From positions 1,116,001-1,180,000 of the forward strand of contig JAPFFF010000041.1 of NCBI GenBank assembly GCA_039105265.1: a stretch of 64,000 nt of DNA, in the 5' to 3' direction. The translations under genes and the position numbers were made by a program. Of this stretch, positions 24,802 through 35,273 are shown piece by piece; position 1 is the stretch's first letter, and each line of letters opens with the position of its first letter. The stretch comes from Tritrichomonas musculus (taxonomy: Eukaryota; Parabasalia; Tritrichomonadida; Tritrichomonadidae). The notes below the pieces were generated by a model that ran no database searches, was not told the origin of the DNA, and saw nothing but the letters and a program-made list of their open reading frames with translations.

Positions 24802-26241
24802 ATGTCACTGTTCAATAAAATAAAATCTCTAGGGTCTGAAACAGTAACGAGAATACTGAGATACATAAGAGAACACGTTTCGGTATATATGGATGACTAT
24901 GCAGGAGATGTCAGGGAATCAACTAGGTACCTCGAAAATGTGAAGCGTGTAACAGACTTCTTAGCTACATACAACTTCAATAGTGATGAAGTAACGACAA
25001 ACAATATATTTGATTTTCTGTATAACTTAGTAGAAGAAACATTCGAGGATGTAATAAAGCCAACAACGCCTAATCAGAGAAGCAGTGTTGTTCCATTCAA
25101 CTTATCGTCAGATTCCGACGATGATGAAAATGTAAACACCGAAAATAATATTTTATCTGGTGATAAAAGGCAAACGCAAATGGACCAACAAAGACAACAT
25201 CCACTCTTTCTCAATACCGACCGCATGAATGAATTCAGACAGGGTTTAGAAGAAACAGGTGTTGACCATAGAGACTTGAATGACAGTATTGACGCTATTA
25301 ACTACTTTAGGCAACATCCAATACCACGTAGAGTGAAACCAAAAAAGCAACCATACGGAGCCCAAATGGATAGAATCGCTCCAGCCGTTCTTAGTGGCAA
25401 ACAGGACATCAGGAGAATCAACAATGCACAAAGTGTTGTAGGTGCGCAAAGATGGGTAGATAAACATGGATTTAGCGATATCTATCATGTAACCGGTGAT
25501 GATGAAGATGGAGATGGAATAGCAGATGTTATTGTTAGGGAAAGAGAAACAGATAGACCTATCATAGTTAACGGTTATACTACCGTCGACAGCACATATC
25601 CATATAGATATAAATATTACTCTGCTTACCCAACAGAAGAAGAAAGAAAAGAATATGGTAAGGGATTCAAAGGCTTCGTTAATGATATGTACAACCCTGA
25701 ATATGATGAGAGAGGTGTTAGACTATTACGTAATAGAAATGAACAAGGCGCGCAATTCGCAGCCGCAGTTGAACACGCAGGTTACACTAAAGTATTACAA
25801 CCACACAACAAAACAGTCTTCCAGGTATTTACAAGTAAAATCATTAATCCAATTTATAAAGGCTTCAGATCAGCCAATAATGGAACATATCCAGGTAATA
25901 AGAAACTGGCTAAAGTTGCATCTAACGTCTGGGAGAAGGCATTTGTAGCAACAGCAATGGTAAGAGTATACGGGGAAGAGGTGCTTAGTGTTGATGAAGG
26001 AATGTGGAAGAAATTGAAGTCAAAGAGAGAAGTAAGAGCAGCCACAGATGCATTTGCAAGCCCATATCTTACAGGTAATGTCTGGGAGAAAATCATTTCT
26101 TTCATTCCTGTCTATATTGAAGCAGAAGGGTTCAATATGTCGCCAACAGAAGTAGTTCAGATAACAAATGCATTCAGAAGAGCAGCAGGTATACAAGAAG
26201 AGCAACTACCAGGTAATCAACCAGAAGCACCACCACAGTAA
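24802..26241 (+). CDS. 479-aa conserved element protein with DxDGDG loop
   Basis: The ATG at 24,802 is used; the upstream open stretch has only TTG. Residues 1-110 are helical with an acidic linker (SSDSDDDENV). The middle has DDEDGDGIADVIVR, a calcium-loop-like motif, followed by PIIVNGYTTVDSTYPYRYKY. The C-terminal 200 residues are helical (FTSKIINPIYKGFRS; VWEKAFVATAMVRVYGEEV). I do not recognise the family; its place just before the ATPase and capsid genes suggests a virion or scaffold protein. The frame is open. It overlaps nothing; the ATPase gene starts 35 bases later. Confidence 0.8.
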   Translation: MSLFNKIKSLGSETVTRILRYIREHVSVYMDDYAGDVRESTRYLENVKRVTDFLATYNFNSDEVTTNNIFDFLYNLVEETFEDVIKPTTPNQRSSVVPFNLSSDSDDDENVNTENNILSGDKRQTQMDQQRQHPLFLNTDRMNEFRQGLEETGVDHRDLNDSIDAINYFRQHPIPRRVKPKKQPYGAQMDRIAPAVLSGKQDIRRINNAQSVVGAQRWVDKHGFSDIYHVTGDDEDGDGIADVIVRERETDRPIIVNGYTTVDSTYPYRYKYYSAYPTEEERKEYGKGFKGFVNDMYNPEYDERGVRLLRNRNEQGAQFAAAVEHAGYTKVLQPHNKTVFQVFTSKIINPIYKGFRSANNGTYPGNKKLAKVASNVWEKAFVATAMVRVYGEEVLSVDEGMWKKLKSKREVRAATDAFASPYLTGNVWEKIISFIPVYIEAEGFNMSPTEVVQITNAFRRAAGIQEEQLPGNQPEAPPQ

Positions 26242-26276
26242 AAATAAGGCAATATTTATTTTTATATCAGGGTAAA

Positions 26277-27389
26277 ATGAATGATAACGATTACGCTTCT
26301 AGTGATGATGATATATACGGTAATAAAGCATTTGGTGAATCCGACTTTGATTCAGATAATGATAACAATAGAGCACGCTCCGAAGGATATTTAACTGATA
26401 ACACCAAGAAAAAGAAACGAAAGCCAGTATTGCACCGACCAGGAATCAATAAAGAATATAAAAGGATGGGCGGTATAAATCAATACAGGCAATACATAAA
26501 CGACTATATAGATAAGGCAATGCAAGGGCTTGTGTCTATGGATGACTTCGACAGCAGAATTAATCTGAACGAAATAAATAACATCGTAGCGAATACACTA
26601 AAGGACCATCAAGAAGAAATGTCAGGTGCATTCATTGCTCCCATCCATCCATCGGTAAATATTAAATACAATTCCGTTAATGTTATCGTAGGTAAACAGA
26701 ATATGGGTAAGACAGTAATTGCCCTACAGGAAATCATTAAGATATCTCTTTTATACACACATCATTTGCTCGTTTATGTCACTAAAGATGGAGAAGAAAA
26801 TGACCGTAGCTGGAGAGCATTAAGAGACCTTTTCAGCCCAACATTGCCTTACGTAACAATTGCTGAGGCCGATGCAGAGAATTACATCAGGAATCTTATC
26901 GGAGCGAAAAACTTATACTATAAGATAAAACATGAGGAAACTACAGAGCAGCAGGAAGGTGAACGAATACAGCAGATGAAAGAGCTCCTTCATGTGAATA
27001 ATTATTCAGCAGAATTCTTGCATACTCTTGTGCTCTTCGATGATATCAGTAACAGCAAGTTATTCTCCAACGAGGAATCTTTTTTCAGCCAAGCAATAAA
27101 GCGGTGCAGGCATACGAACATGTCTTATTTCTTATTGATTCAGGGATGGAAAGGATTGAAACCACATGTGAAGAATGAGATTACATCATTGTTCATCTTT
27201 CCTTGCTTCAACGACCAACAGTTAAGGTATATATATTCACAGGCCGCATCGAATCTATCATGGGAAGACTTTAATTACTATTACAAGCTAATGGTAGACT
27301 ATAAACGGAGACATCCAGAATCCTATCCGGCTCTTTGTGTGCAGGTAACAGACGGTGGAGAAACAAACATTATAGGAGGACAAAAATAA
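26277..27389 (+). CDS. ATP: A32/FtsK-HerA-type DNA packaging ATPase of element B
   Basis: Predicted motor that pumps DNA into capsids. The N-terminal 115 residues are acidic and poorly structured with a KKKRKP signal. The ATPase domain follows: Walker A VIVGKQNMGKTVIA (~135-148), Walker B TLVLFDDIS (~250-258), the downstream CRHTNMSYFLLIQGWKG (sensor/arginine region) and LFIFPCFNDQQL. At 370 aa it is longer than the element C enzyme because of the tail. The motif GGTAAA directly before the ATG recurs at other element B starts. Confidence 0.9.
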   Translation: MNDNDYASSDDDIYGNKAFGESDFDSDNDNNRARSEGYLTDNTKKKKRKPVLHRPGINKEYKRMGGINQYRQYINDYIDKAMQGLVSMDDFDSRINLNEINNIVANTLKDHQEEMSGAFIAPIHPSVNIKYNSVNVIVGKQNMGKTVIALQEIIKISLLYTHHLLVYVTKDGEENDRSWRALRDLFSPTLPYVTIAEADAENYIRNLIGAKNLYYKIKHEETTEQQEGERIQQMKELLHVNNYSAEFLHTLVLFDDISNSKLFSNEESFFSQAIKRCRHTNMSYFLLIQGWKGLKPHVKNEITSLFIFPCFNDQQLRYIYSQAASNLSWEDFNYYYKLMVDYKRRHPESYPALCVQVTDGGETNIIGGQK

Positions 27390-27390
27390 C

Positions 27391-27702
27391 TTATTGCTGC
27401 TCTCCATTGACAATCTTAATGATTTCACCAATAGCTTTCTTTATCTGGTCTATATCGCTCCTCAATTGCTCGATTTGTGTTTCTACATAGTTTTCTTCTT
27501 CTGGCTCTTTCATCTTCTTCAGCATCAGCACTCCTTTTATCTTCGTTATACGGTATCCTTCTATGTGATACATCTTGTTGAGCTTATGTGTCGTTAATGC
27601 ATCTACCGATTCTTTATTTTTGTTGTACCATAAATTGAACTCATCCGGTGAACGAAATTCTTTGTTCGGGTGTGTTATGGGCTCTATTATTTTCAGGTTC
27701 AT
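27391..27702 (-). CDS. 103-aa small protein with THKLNKxYxIEGYRITKIKG domain
   Basis: Residues 1-65 form a compact domain (SPDEFNLWYNKNKESVDAL, then THKLNKMYHIEGYRITKIKG, VLMLKK) of helix-turn-helix character; residues 70-103 are a coiled coil (VETQIEQLRSDIDQIKKAIG). From memory, similar short proteins are common in trichomonad Mavericks, but I cannot check this. A DNA-binding regulator is plausible. Its end abuts the ATPase stop one base apart, convergently. Confidence 0.65.
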   Translation of the reverse strand: MNLKIIEPITHPNKEFRSPDEFNLWYNKNKESVDALTTHKLNKMYHIEGYRITKIKGVLMLKKMKEPEEENYVETQIEQLRSDIDQIKKAIGEIIKIVNGEQQ

Positions 27703-27746
27703 GCTATTTAATGATGAATAAAAATCTCTATTTTGTTTCGGTTAAA

Positions 27747-27875
27747 ATGAATCTTACTGATTTCTTTCTAGCCTGTTTGACCGTAATTGAATTCGTTAAT
27801 CTATTATTAAAGCTATCTGAACTGGCTCCCGACCCGCCTCTCACTGAAGAAATGCGATGCAAACTCTACAGCTAA
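27747..27875 (+). CDS. 42-aa micro-protein with one hydrophobic helix
   Basis: The sequence starts MNLTDFFLACLTVIEFVNLL and continues LKLSELAPDPPLTEEMRCKL. Residues 5-22 could span a membrane. I accept it because its start carries the GGTTAAAATG context typical of element B genes (compare GGGTAAAATG at 26,277 and CTAAAATG at 58,860) and the gap between flanking genes is otherwise empty. A membrane-active or anchoring role is inference. Confidence 0.5.
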   Translation: MNLTDFFLACLTVIEFVNLLLKLSELAPDPPLTEEMRCKLYS

Positions 27876-27903
27876 CACCCAGGCAAAAATATCTTAGTAG
27901 TCA

Positions 27904-28143
27904 TTAAGGAATGTTACCTGCATTGCCGCCAATCATATTTTTACCGCTTAATTTATTGTTGACTTTACCGGCAACATCACCAACTTTTCCGATTATATCT
28001 CCAACTGGGCCTCCAATTATGTCTTTAGCTATGGGCGCTACTTTATTGACCAATTCTGCACCTTTCTTCAGTACTGGTAAGGCCTTTCCGATGATATTCT
28101 TTGCCCCTTTAACGATATTCTTGAACCAACTTCCAAACGCCAT
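27904..28143 (-). CDS. 79-aa pVI-like lytic peptide precursor with adenain-type sites
   Basis: It starts MAFGSWFKNIVKGAKNIIGK, an amphipathic helix, followed by a glycine/valine-rich hydrophobic region (PIAKDIIGGPVGDIIGKVGD) and a short tail. Two segments, DIIGG-P and NMIGG-N, match the adenovirus protease consensus (M/I/L)xGG-x. Adenovirus proteins VI and X are processed at such sites and VI disrupts endosomes. It is divergent from the capsid gene, a typical neighbour of such proteins. The whole-family assignment is inference; the motifs are visible directly. Confidence 0.75.
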   Translation of the reverse strand: MAFGSWFKNIVKGAKNIIGKALPVLKKGAELVNKVAPIAKDIIGGPVGDIIGKVGDVAGKVNNKLSGKNMIGGNAGNIP

Positions 28144-28228
28144 CTGTGTGTTTTCATGAGAGAGAAAAATCTATATTACGCTTTTATTATCCGTTAATTT
28201 TGTTTTTTATTGATAACCAAAAGAGTAC

Positions 28229-30120
28229 ATGACATACCAAAACGCTCAAGCTAAGAACACAGGTAACAATGAAGGAGACGTTCTTTCTTTCTTCCAGAAT
28301 AAGATGCGTAATCTGATACAACGCAACGGTGGGGATAATTCATTTTCGTTTGTGATGGAAGAGTTTACCAATAAGGATGCACCAATGCCAGTAGGAACAA
28401 AAACGAGAATAAAATTGACCCATACAGGCCATACAATAACACAAATAGAGAAATCATTCAGCACCATCCTTCTGGACTTTAGCATTAAGTTATCAGAAAA
28501 GATTGACGTTTCTGCAGACACTAACAGCATAATGAAATTATTTGTATATTCAAGAACGCGGTAGAGTTCTATGAAGACTGTAGATTCTGGATTAACGGCA
28601 AACTATTAGATTCATACAGGCAAGATGAATTACAGCGCGAATCTTTCGCCTATAACAGCATTAAACCAAGAGACGCTAAAGCAACATCCAAGTTCTCTCA
28701 CAGCACCTGGGAAAATGTATCACAATATAGCCCATCAGTCTGTGGCTGTTACGTAGACCTCAAAGATATTGCTGACGGGCAAATACATAAGCTTACTATA
28801 GAATTGACCATTCCATTTATCGACCAGCTTGCATTACAGGCTTGGCAATTGTACCCTAATGCCATTTGCGGTGAAATAGAGGAAGAAGTAAAGACATCAT
28901 TAAGAGCAATGGTATGGGCACAAGTTAATCCTAATATCGTCAAGGAAACATTACAGTTCCTAGAGGATAAAGAAATAGATGAACAAATGCCAGCAGTAAT
29001 ACCAATAACAAGGAAGTTCACTCAGGTTGGCCTTCCATCTTCAATCGTTACGCACTATTCAGGCTCGCCAGCACCAACACAAAAGCTGCATATCGAATAC
29101 CAACGTTACAAAGGCGTAAATGTATACGATGACGACGTACTAGAGCACCCAACAATAGATTTCGGTTATACCGATGATGAATACGATAAATATGGTGTAA
29201 CAAAGGAAGACAGTAATAAAGCAGTATTCGCAGAGCTCATTGCTGCAGGTAATCCTGATAAACCATTAGATGCAGGCGATACAGTAAAAATAATCAAGAG
29301 TGAATTAAAGGGTGCACTACTTGTTTCATCGAAGAAAGCAGACAACATTAACCTTAAGGTCGGTAAAGTTGTGTTAGATGTTGTTGGTGGAACTATACAA
29401 TTAGGCCGAAGCAATCTTGCTGGATTCGGGCTCAAACCAGATGTATATAAAGGCCTCGTCAGAGAACTGCAAACACCATTATTGATACCATCACAGGAAC
29501 TCACAAGAGAAATATTTGAGGGCACAGCAAAGGTAAACGGATTAGAAATCAGTAAGAGCATTCCATTACGCAACGCTACGAATATAACAATGATGTTCCC
29601 TAAGAGCCCTGCAGATATAACATGCTTCGAGAATATAATGTACCAGAATGTGCAATTGGTGGTTAATAAGAGAACTTATCCGGATACAGAATTCCAGAGT
29701 ACCTGTGGAGCTCGCTTCTACCAACATCAATTAATCGCTAACGAATTAGATGGAGCATTAGAGGCAACGCAAGAGTTCGAAGACAGCTTTACTCAACCGC
29801 TAAACGACCCTGTTACCGGTAAGAGATACACTAACTGCAGAAGTGACGGAACATCATTTGGTATTAACTTCCAGCTCGAACGAAGCAATGCAGGCTACGT
29901 CTTTGATGGCATTGACACAGGCAGTAATTCCATTACAGTAACCTTCAGAGGCCAACCATTATATCGCGGTATGGATGATACATATTTCATTCCAGTACCT
30001 GAATTGCCACAAATCCACCCACCAAGCCCAGAAGCATGGATTTGCTCTGATACTTACTTTACCTGGTCTGTAAATGGTGTCGATTATTATCCAGCAGGTG
30101 TTCCATCCGGGTACGAATGA
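28229..30120 (+). pseudogene. MCP: Double-jelly-roll major capsid protein gene of element B (broken)
   Basis: Predicted hexon-like capsid protein. Strand-rich throughout, with jelly-roll-type stretches such as IEKSFSTILLDFSIKL, KLTIELTIPFIDQLALQAW, LVVNKRTYPDTEFQS and GINFQLERSNAGYVFDG; total size is in the usual 550-650-aa range. Its place between the lytic peptide and the small capsid candidates agrees with Maverick order. The gene is broken, with about one break; the rest is well preserved, so the damage is probably recent. Confidence 0.8.
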
Positions 30121-30222
30121 GCTTTAGCGAATGCGGTGAGTCTCTACGAGCCGAGTAAGAGTGAATGAATACAATTGATTTCATTTAAGCGAATTTAATT
30201 TTTTTTACTGGGAAAAAGGGAG

Positions 30223-30615
30223 ATGCCGCAATTCATGTCAGTAACGAAATTTGTTGAGTACATCAAGAAGACAAAAAGGCTCAACGTAAATGAAGCAACA
30301 TTGTACTTCCAGGCCAAAGATACATTCACTAACAGGTTCGGCAATGCATGCATCAAGCCTGTATACATAATCCTACAAGGTTACGCCGACAAGAAATACA
30401 TTACACACGAAACGATAATAAACGATTTAGGTGGATTAATAATAACATTCACTGAGAGCAAAACGAAAACATTACCACCAACCAATGAGGATAATCTTTA
30501 CACGATGACAATAGAGTTCACACAGAAGATGTATAATGGAATACAGTACTACCCAGTAAAGGTCAGTAAAGAGCCTGAGAATGACACAGAAGTAACAAAA
30601 CAGATAATACAGTAA
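30223..30615 (+). CDS. 130-aa small protein downstream of the capsid gene
   Basis: No family was recognised. The predicted fold is mixed: an N-terminal helix (VTKFVEYIKKTKRLNVNE), strands (CIKPVYIILQGYADKKYI; GGLIITFTES; LYTMTIEFTQ) and a polar tail. The ATG follows AATTTTTTTTACTGGG, the T-tract context seen before structural genes. It sits between the capsid gene and the next small strand-rich gene, so a minor capsid or assembly role is likely by position. Confidence 0.65.
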   Translation: MPQFMSVTKFVEYIKKTKRLNVNEATLYFQAKDTFTNRFGNACIKPVYIILQGYADKKYITHETIINDLGGLIITFTESKTKTLPPTNEDNLYTMTIEFTQKMYNGIQYYPVKVSKEPENDTEVTKQIIQ

Positions 30616-30643
30616 CGCCGTAAACAATTTTTTTATTGCACAA

Positions 30644-30976
30644 ATGGTAAAAACATACTTTATCACTAAAGCAAACAATAACGAACTACCACCAGAGTTC
30701 TGCAATTCACTTAACCAGAGATACATCTCATTTCAGTACTGCAGAGCTACATGTGAAGGATACCTGGATGGCGAAACAGAAGTTCATTGCAGTTTCATTC
30801 AGAGAGACAATAACTGCGATAGTTTAGTGTGGTACGCTAATCTTTTACCACCAGATGATAACAGAAAATATGAATATATAGGCACTAAAAGGAACTTCAG
30901 AGTGTGGTTTACTGACCCGAACGGGAAAGAGATAACGCCCGATAATTTTACTTTATTCCTGAAGTTAGAGTTTTGA
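30644..30976 (+). CDS. 110-aa strand-rich small capsid (penton-like) candidate
   Basis: The protein is almost all predicted strands: YISFQYCRATCEGYLDGE, TEVHCSFIQRD, RNFRVWFTDPNGKEITPDNF and the terminal strand TLFLKLEF. The ending (DxxG-x3-P-x-NF-x-L-x-LEF) is typical of single-jelly-roll penton proteins and resembles the ends of the element C genes at 54,465 and 40,989. It is short for a complete penton, so it may be one half or a minor protein. The start follows AATTTTTTTATTGC. Confidence 0.55.
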   Translation: MVKTYFITKANNNELPPEFCNSLNQRYISFQYCRATCEGYLDGETEVHCSFIQRDNNCDSLVWYANLLPPDDNRKYEYIGTKRNFRVWFTDPNGKEITPDNFTLFLKLEF

Positions 30977-30988
30977 CTCACAGCGAAA

Positions 30989-31073
30989 GCTAATTTTTTT
31001 GCCTAAAAGCATAAACAGTGATGATTGCGCGCTTTAGCAGCGCTTTCAGCACTTTTTTGCATAGCAAAAAGTG
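30989..31073 (+). promoter_or_regulatory. T-tract motif and two hairpins before the fibre gene
   Basis: GCTAATTTTTTTGCC (30,989-31,003) recurs as GCTAATTTTTTGCC before the coiled-coil gene at 35,001. Hairpins follow: GCGCT-5-AGCGC (31,029-31,043) and CACTTTTT-8-AAAAAGTG (31,050-31,073), the second ending exactly at the base before the ATG at 31,074. Confidence 0.6.
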
Positions 31074-34000
31074 ATGACTGCGATAATAACCAAATCTAAT
31101 GCCAGAAACGGAGCCTTTGTAATGAAAGGTTCAGGCCAATTCGACAGCTTAACAGTAAACGGAGAATTGACCGTAAAGGGAACAAACATTCTAGATGCAA
31201 TAAATGACCATGAAGAATAAAGGTACTAGAAGAGAATCCAGTAAAGCCAGATGGAGAAACATCACTGCAATACGAAGATGGTCTTGATGAATTCATTATA
31301 GACAAAAATAGTCTGTCACAGACGCAATCAGGTGATTATTATGAACTAGAGATTAAAGGTGACTTTACAGGCTACACAGGAGATTTATTCGAGGTGATTC
31401 TTCCATCATACATCAGTAGAGAGACTGCTATAATAAGTTGCAATCAAGGCACATTCAGCAACCCAGTAATAGCCGACACTATAACATACAGAGAAGACTC
31501 GGCAGTAAAGATAATAATGAGCATTAATAATAGCCCACTACAGCTATTCACTTCTGGTTCACTCAGAATAAACTTCATCGGCAAACAGAAAACGCTCTCA
31601 ACAGTAGCAAACCTGAAGTGCAACCAGGTAGAGGCAGAGAATTGCTTTAAGCTCTATCGTTCGCCCCTTCCAGACTTCTATGAGATGAAATCATTCGGAG
31701 AAACGGGCACTGGTGAATATTATGCTGACTGGGGATATAAACATGGCTCTGAAGAGTTTGATGCATTGATTGAAGGGCAAACATTTGAGTTTCACGACCA
31801 AGCATTCGGTACCGACTACAAAATGACTAAACAGAATGGTAAATGGGTAGGAAATAATTACTGCTATAACATTCCACTGAAGACAACAAGGAAGAATCCA
31901 GGCTCACATGAAGTAGCGTTTATAGCCATCAAGAAGAACGAAGCAAATAGAAATGTATTGCATTTACTGATTGACTATACAGGCACCGGAAATGCACTGC
32001 AATTACTGGCTGATAAGGGAATGCTCATAGCAAAAGATAATTGCACAATAAAGACATACAAAGAAGATGATGATGCATGGAGAGCTTACTTGTATCCAGT
32101 AAAAGATTTCGCTGACTGCTCATATACAGCAACACTAAAGTATCTCGATAAGGAATATGACGTAAAAGTTGACTTCGAGTATAAATCATCAGGATTGAAC
32201 AACTACAAGCTCCAGTCAGATAACTACTTTGAGCATTTAGAGTATCATTACAGCTCCACTATAGAGCATACAGACCCTGACGGACAACCAATGGACGGTC
32301 TTGTTATATTCATGCCATCCAATAACGACCTGATATTTACTATATCTGATGTAGACTACGAAGAAGGAACGAACACATTTGAGTTTCTGGCCGGCTCTGG
32401 TTACTATACGGTATCGCCAAGGCCTGAATCTTGCACAACATTGTACACCAACTACAACATACAGACAACAGGAATAGTCATAGGAGAGAACATAGAAAGC
32501 CACGTATTTGTGCTGAATTCATTAGGCAATACAGTAGACATAGCAGTGAACCATATTAGCAGCTTACAGGATGCATGCAAGAAGCTACAGGATGAAATAG
32601 ATAACTTCAAGCCTAAAACTACATGGTTCGATATAGTCAGAGATGTTATCAGTATCGGCAACTTCATAATGAACTTTGCGAATCCTGTAGGGCTACCAAT
32701 GACGATAGCTAATGGAGCAATAAGGTCTATTAAAGGTATCTCTATGGCTGCTAACGAAGCAAAAGGTGTGGAGCTCGAACTGGAAGAAATAATCCCTCAT
32801 ACGGAATTCTTATCGGCAACAGACACGAATCGTACAGAAGAACTGCAACTGGTAAACACAGAAGAAATCATTCCAGGTGAACAATATGTACATAAATACT
32901 TCTGTAACGGTATAGCTGAAGGATGGAAGATACAGATTAGCGTTGAAGGCTCTGAATGTGAATACGTTATGGGTAATGATAGAGAACTTACATGCTGCTC
33001 AGAAGAGAGCTATCAGGGAACAATTAAGGTCGAATACGAATATCCTTACCTGCTCATTTGTAGCCCCAAACAAGCAGCAACAGTAAAGCTCATTAGAGAA
33101 TACGGAAAGAGACCTGTACTGGGCATGGGTGAAGAACTTACAGATAAACAAGTACTGACAGCAAAGGCAACAATGGAGCTCATTAACAAACACCAGAGCA
33201 AACTGAAAGGTGAGATTCAAGAGAATATAGTTACAGATGAATCATTAACGACTACATTACAGGATTATGCTTTAACGACTTCATTACCTGATATGTCATT
33301 GTATGCATTGAAGACAGATATACCAACAATTCCAGCAGATTTGGTTAATGAATCTGCACTGAGTACTGCACTATATGGCACTGAATTGAATATTGAATAT
33401 CTACCAAGTATAATGGATGGTGCACGTATCACACCTAGGATGCCTGATGCTGGAGTTCATTTGATATTTGATGTTAATTGGGGTGATTCGAGAGTTGATA
33501 ATATAATAGATGATGATATAATGCATATTGATGTAATATTTAAACCAAATGTTTCTGCTAGCAATGCTGATGTAATGCAAAGGTATGATAATAATGGTAA
33601 ATCAATTGATATAATAAGATGGCTTCATAGTGATGGGAGAATTACATATGGAACATTTAGTACATCTCATGTAGGTAATCCAATAGCATATAATTTCATT
33701 AGAGCTCAAATCGAATCACCATTCATTAAAACCGCAAATGTTGCTGATGGAAGTCCAGAACAAATCACAATTAAATGTACACAGAATGATAGTGGTTGTG
33801 TAATCCCAGATGAATATATAAGAAGGGTATTAACAACCAAAAATATTATCGTGAAGTTCAAACGAAATGCTAATGCTGCATCATATGAAGAAGCTGAATA
33901 TACTTATTCTGGACGAAATAACTTGAATTTAATATACAAATCAACCAGTGGTGAGTCAAGTGAATCGATAGATATTCATTTTAATACCCATATTGTCTCA

Positions 34001-34855
34001 ATAAGAGCCACGGATGATATATTAACCAATATATATGATGCATCTATCACATTAATCAGCAACCAACCTGTGAACGATAATATGATTACTTCGGTCAAAT
34101 ATGTGAATGATAACTTTGCATTGAAGTCATATGTTGATGAAAAATATATAAAGAAAAATAGTTTATTAGAAATAACTAGTCAATCAAGTAATATAGCTAA
34201 ATTTTATAGTTCTGTTGATGCTAATGTTATTACTTCAATTAGTTTTGGATATAATGATGTATATAATACTGATTTTGAATATAAATCTGCAAAATTTGCT
34301 AATTCAGGTGAATTGTATATATATGTTGACGGTTATAAATTTCAATCTTTTCAAATGTTTGGTTCTGCAAGAAATACTATAATTGATTCTAATTTAAAGG
34401 TTAATGGTACAATTACATCAAATGGTTCAAATACAATCACTCATTACTGCCCTATAGAAGCTGGTGAAGAAATATCAGATTACAAGATTGGTAAACCTGT
34501 ATATCTATCAGGACATGTATATAAGTACGATACAGAAGCTAAACGATTCATTAGCAGCACCATTACTGATAGCACTGATTGTATCTGTTCAGTTATTGTT
34601 GATGGAACCTGGAAGGAATTCGTTGGTGTCATTACTAGCGTCGATGAAGGAAACGGATGTATAACCTTTGCGACCCATGGTGACTATTTATTCTACGTTG
34701 ATGATGCAAACGTGTACCAGATTGGCGATGTAATACTCTATGATGGAAGAATCCTGGATGAAGATTATGCACTCACGTTGAAGATACAACAGAGCATAGT
34801 AGGGAAAGTAAGCGGAAAAATAAACGAACATTACTTAGCGCTATTCAAGGCCTGA
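31074..34855 (+). pseudogene. Fibre / receptor-binding protein gene of element B (broken)
   Basis: Predicted virion fibre. The main open part (1,153 codons, 31,394-34,855) has a strand-rich domain shared with the giant fibre of element C (EAENCFKLYRS; FEFHDQAFGTDYKMT), a coiled coil (LQDACKKLQDEIDNFKP), a hydrophobic glycine-rich segment, phage-fibre-type repeats (LQDYALTTSLPDMSLYALKT) and a C-terminal domain rich in YDG and GDVILYDG turns. The short start region (SGQFDSLTVNGELTVKG) is upstream. It is broken, about one break. GC falls from ~40% to ~28% in the tip-coding region. Confidence 0.75.
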
Positions 34856-35001
34856 ATCAATTCCTTTACAGCCTTAATTTTGTTTTTAATGCTCAATAAA
34901 CGATTCTCTATGTCGTTAACGTCCCTCTCTATTTCTTCTGCCAGGATGTCTATGTTGTGTTGTATATTAGTGTGGTAGTATTGCTTTACCTTGCCAGACA
35001 T
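34831..35001 (-). CDS. 56-aa coiled-coil micro-protein
   Basis: MSGKVKQYYHTNIQHNIDIL is followed by a regular heptad helix (DVNDIENRLLSIKNKIKAV). The stop overlaps the 3' end of the fibre gene by 25 bases on the other strand. The upstream GCTAATTTTTTGCC, six bases from the ATG, is the same element as before the fibre gene, supporting a real gene. It could be a fibre or capsid trimerising partner; that is inference. Confidence 0.55.
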   Translation of the reverse strand: MSGKVKQYYHTNIQHNIDILAEEIERDVNDIENRLLSIKNKIKAVKELIQALNSAK

Positions 35002-35054
35002 TTTTCTGGCAAAAAATTAGCAGCACAGCTTCAGTGAAATGCCAGCTTTGCAGT

Positions 35055-35086
35055 CTTGAGCCTATACAGTAAACTTTAGGCTCAAG
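35055..35086. terminator. Perfect 10-bp hairpin at a gene 3' end
   Basis: CTTGAGCCTA-12-TAGGCTCAAG. It overlaps the last codons of the minus-strand gene half at 35,062. It could act in 3'-end formation; no such mechanism is known to me in trichomonads. Confidence 0.5.
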
Positions 35087-35273
35087 CCGTATTTAATGAA
35101 TTCGGTATAGATATCGTTATAGCAATACTTTAACTCTTCTGTACGGCCATCCTTAGTGACAAGTATTTTGTCTATCTTTATCAGCTTTGCAGTAGAAGCA
35201 GAGCAATCACAACCAACTTCATAGTCATCCAGAACAAAATCTACTTTATCGCATTCTGTTAGTAGCTTTATCA
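35062..35273 (-). pseudogene. Distal half of an element B gene split by element C
   Basis: This part ends in LKYCYNDIYTEFIKYGLSLK and includes acidic and cysteine-containing segments (VGCDCSAS). It is open from the insertion point to its stop. The proximal half lies beyond element C at 58,330-58,818. The gene is broken by the insertion. Its function is unknown; the region between the fibre and the MAFG peptide suggests a structural or regulatory element gene. Confidence 0.7.
35268..35273 (+). repeat. Target site duplication, left copy
   Basis: TTATCA lies immediately before the left terminal repeat of element C and recurs directly after the right one. The bases around both copies belong to one gene of element B. 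Confidence 0.8.
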
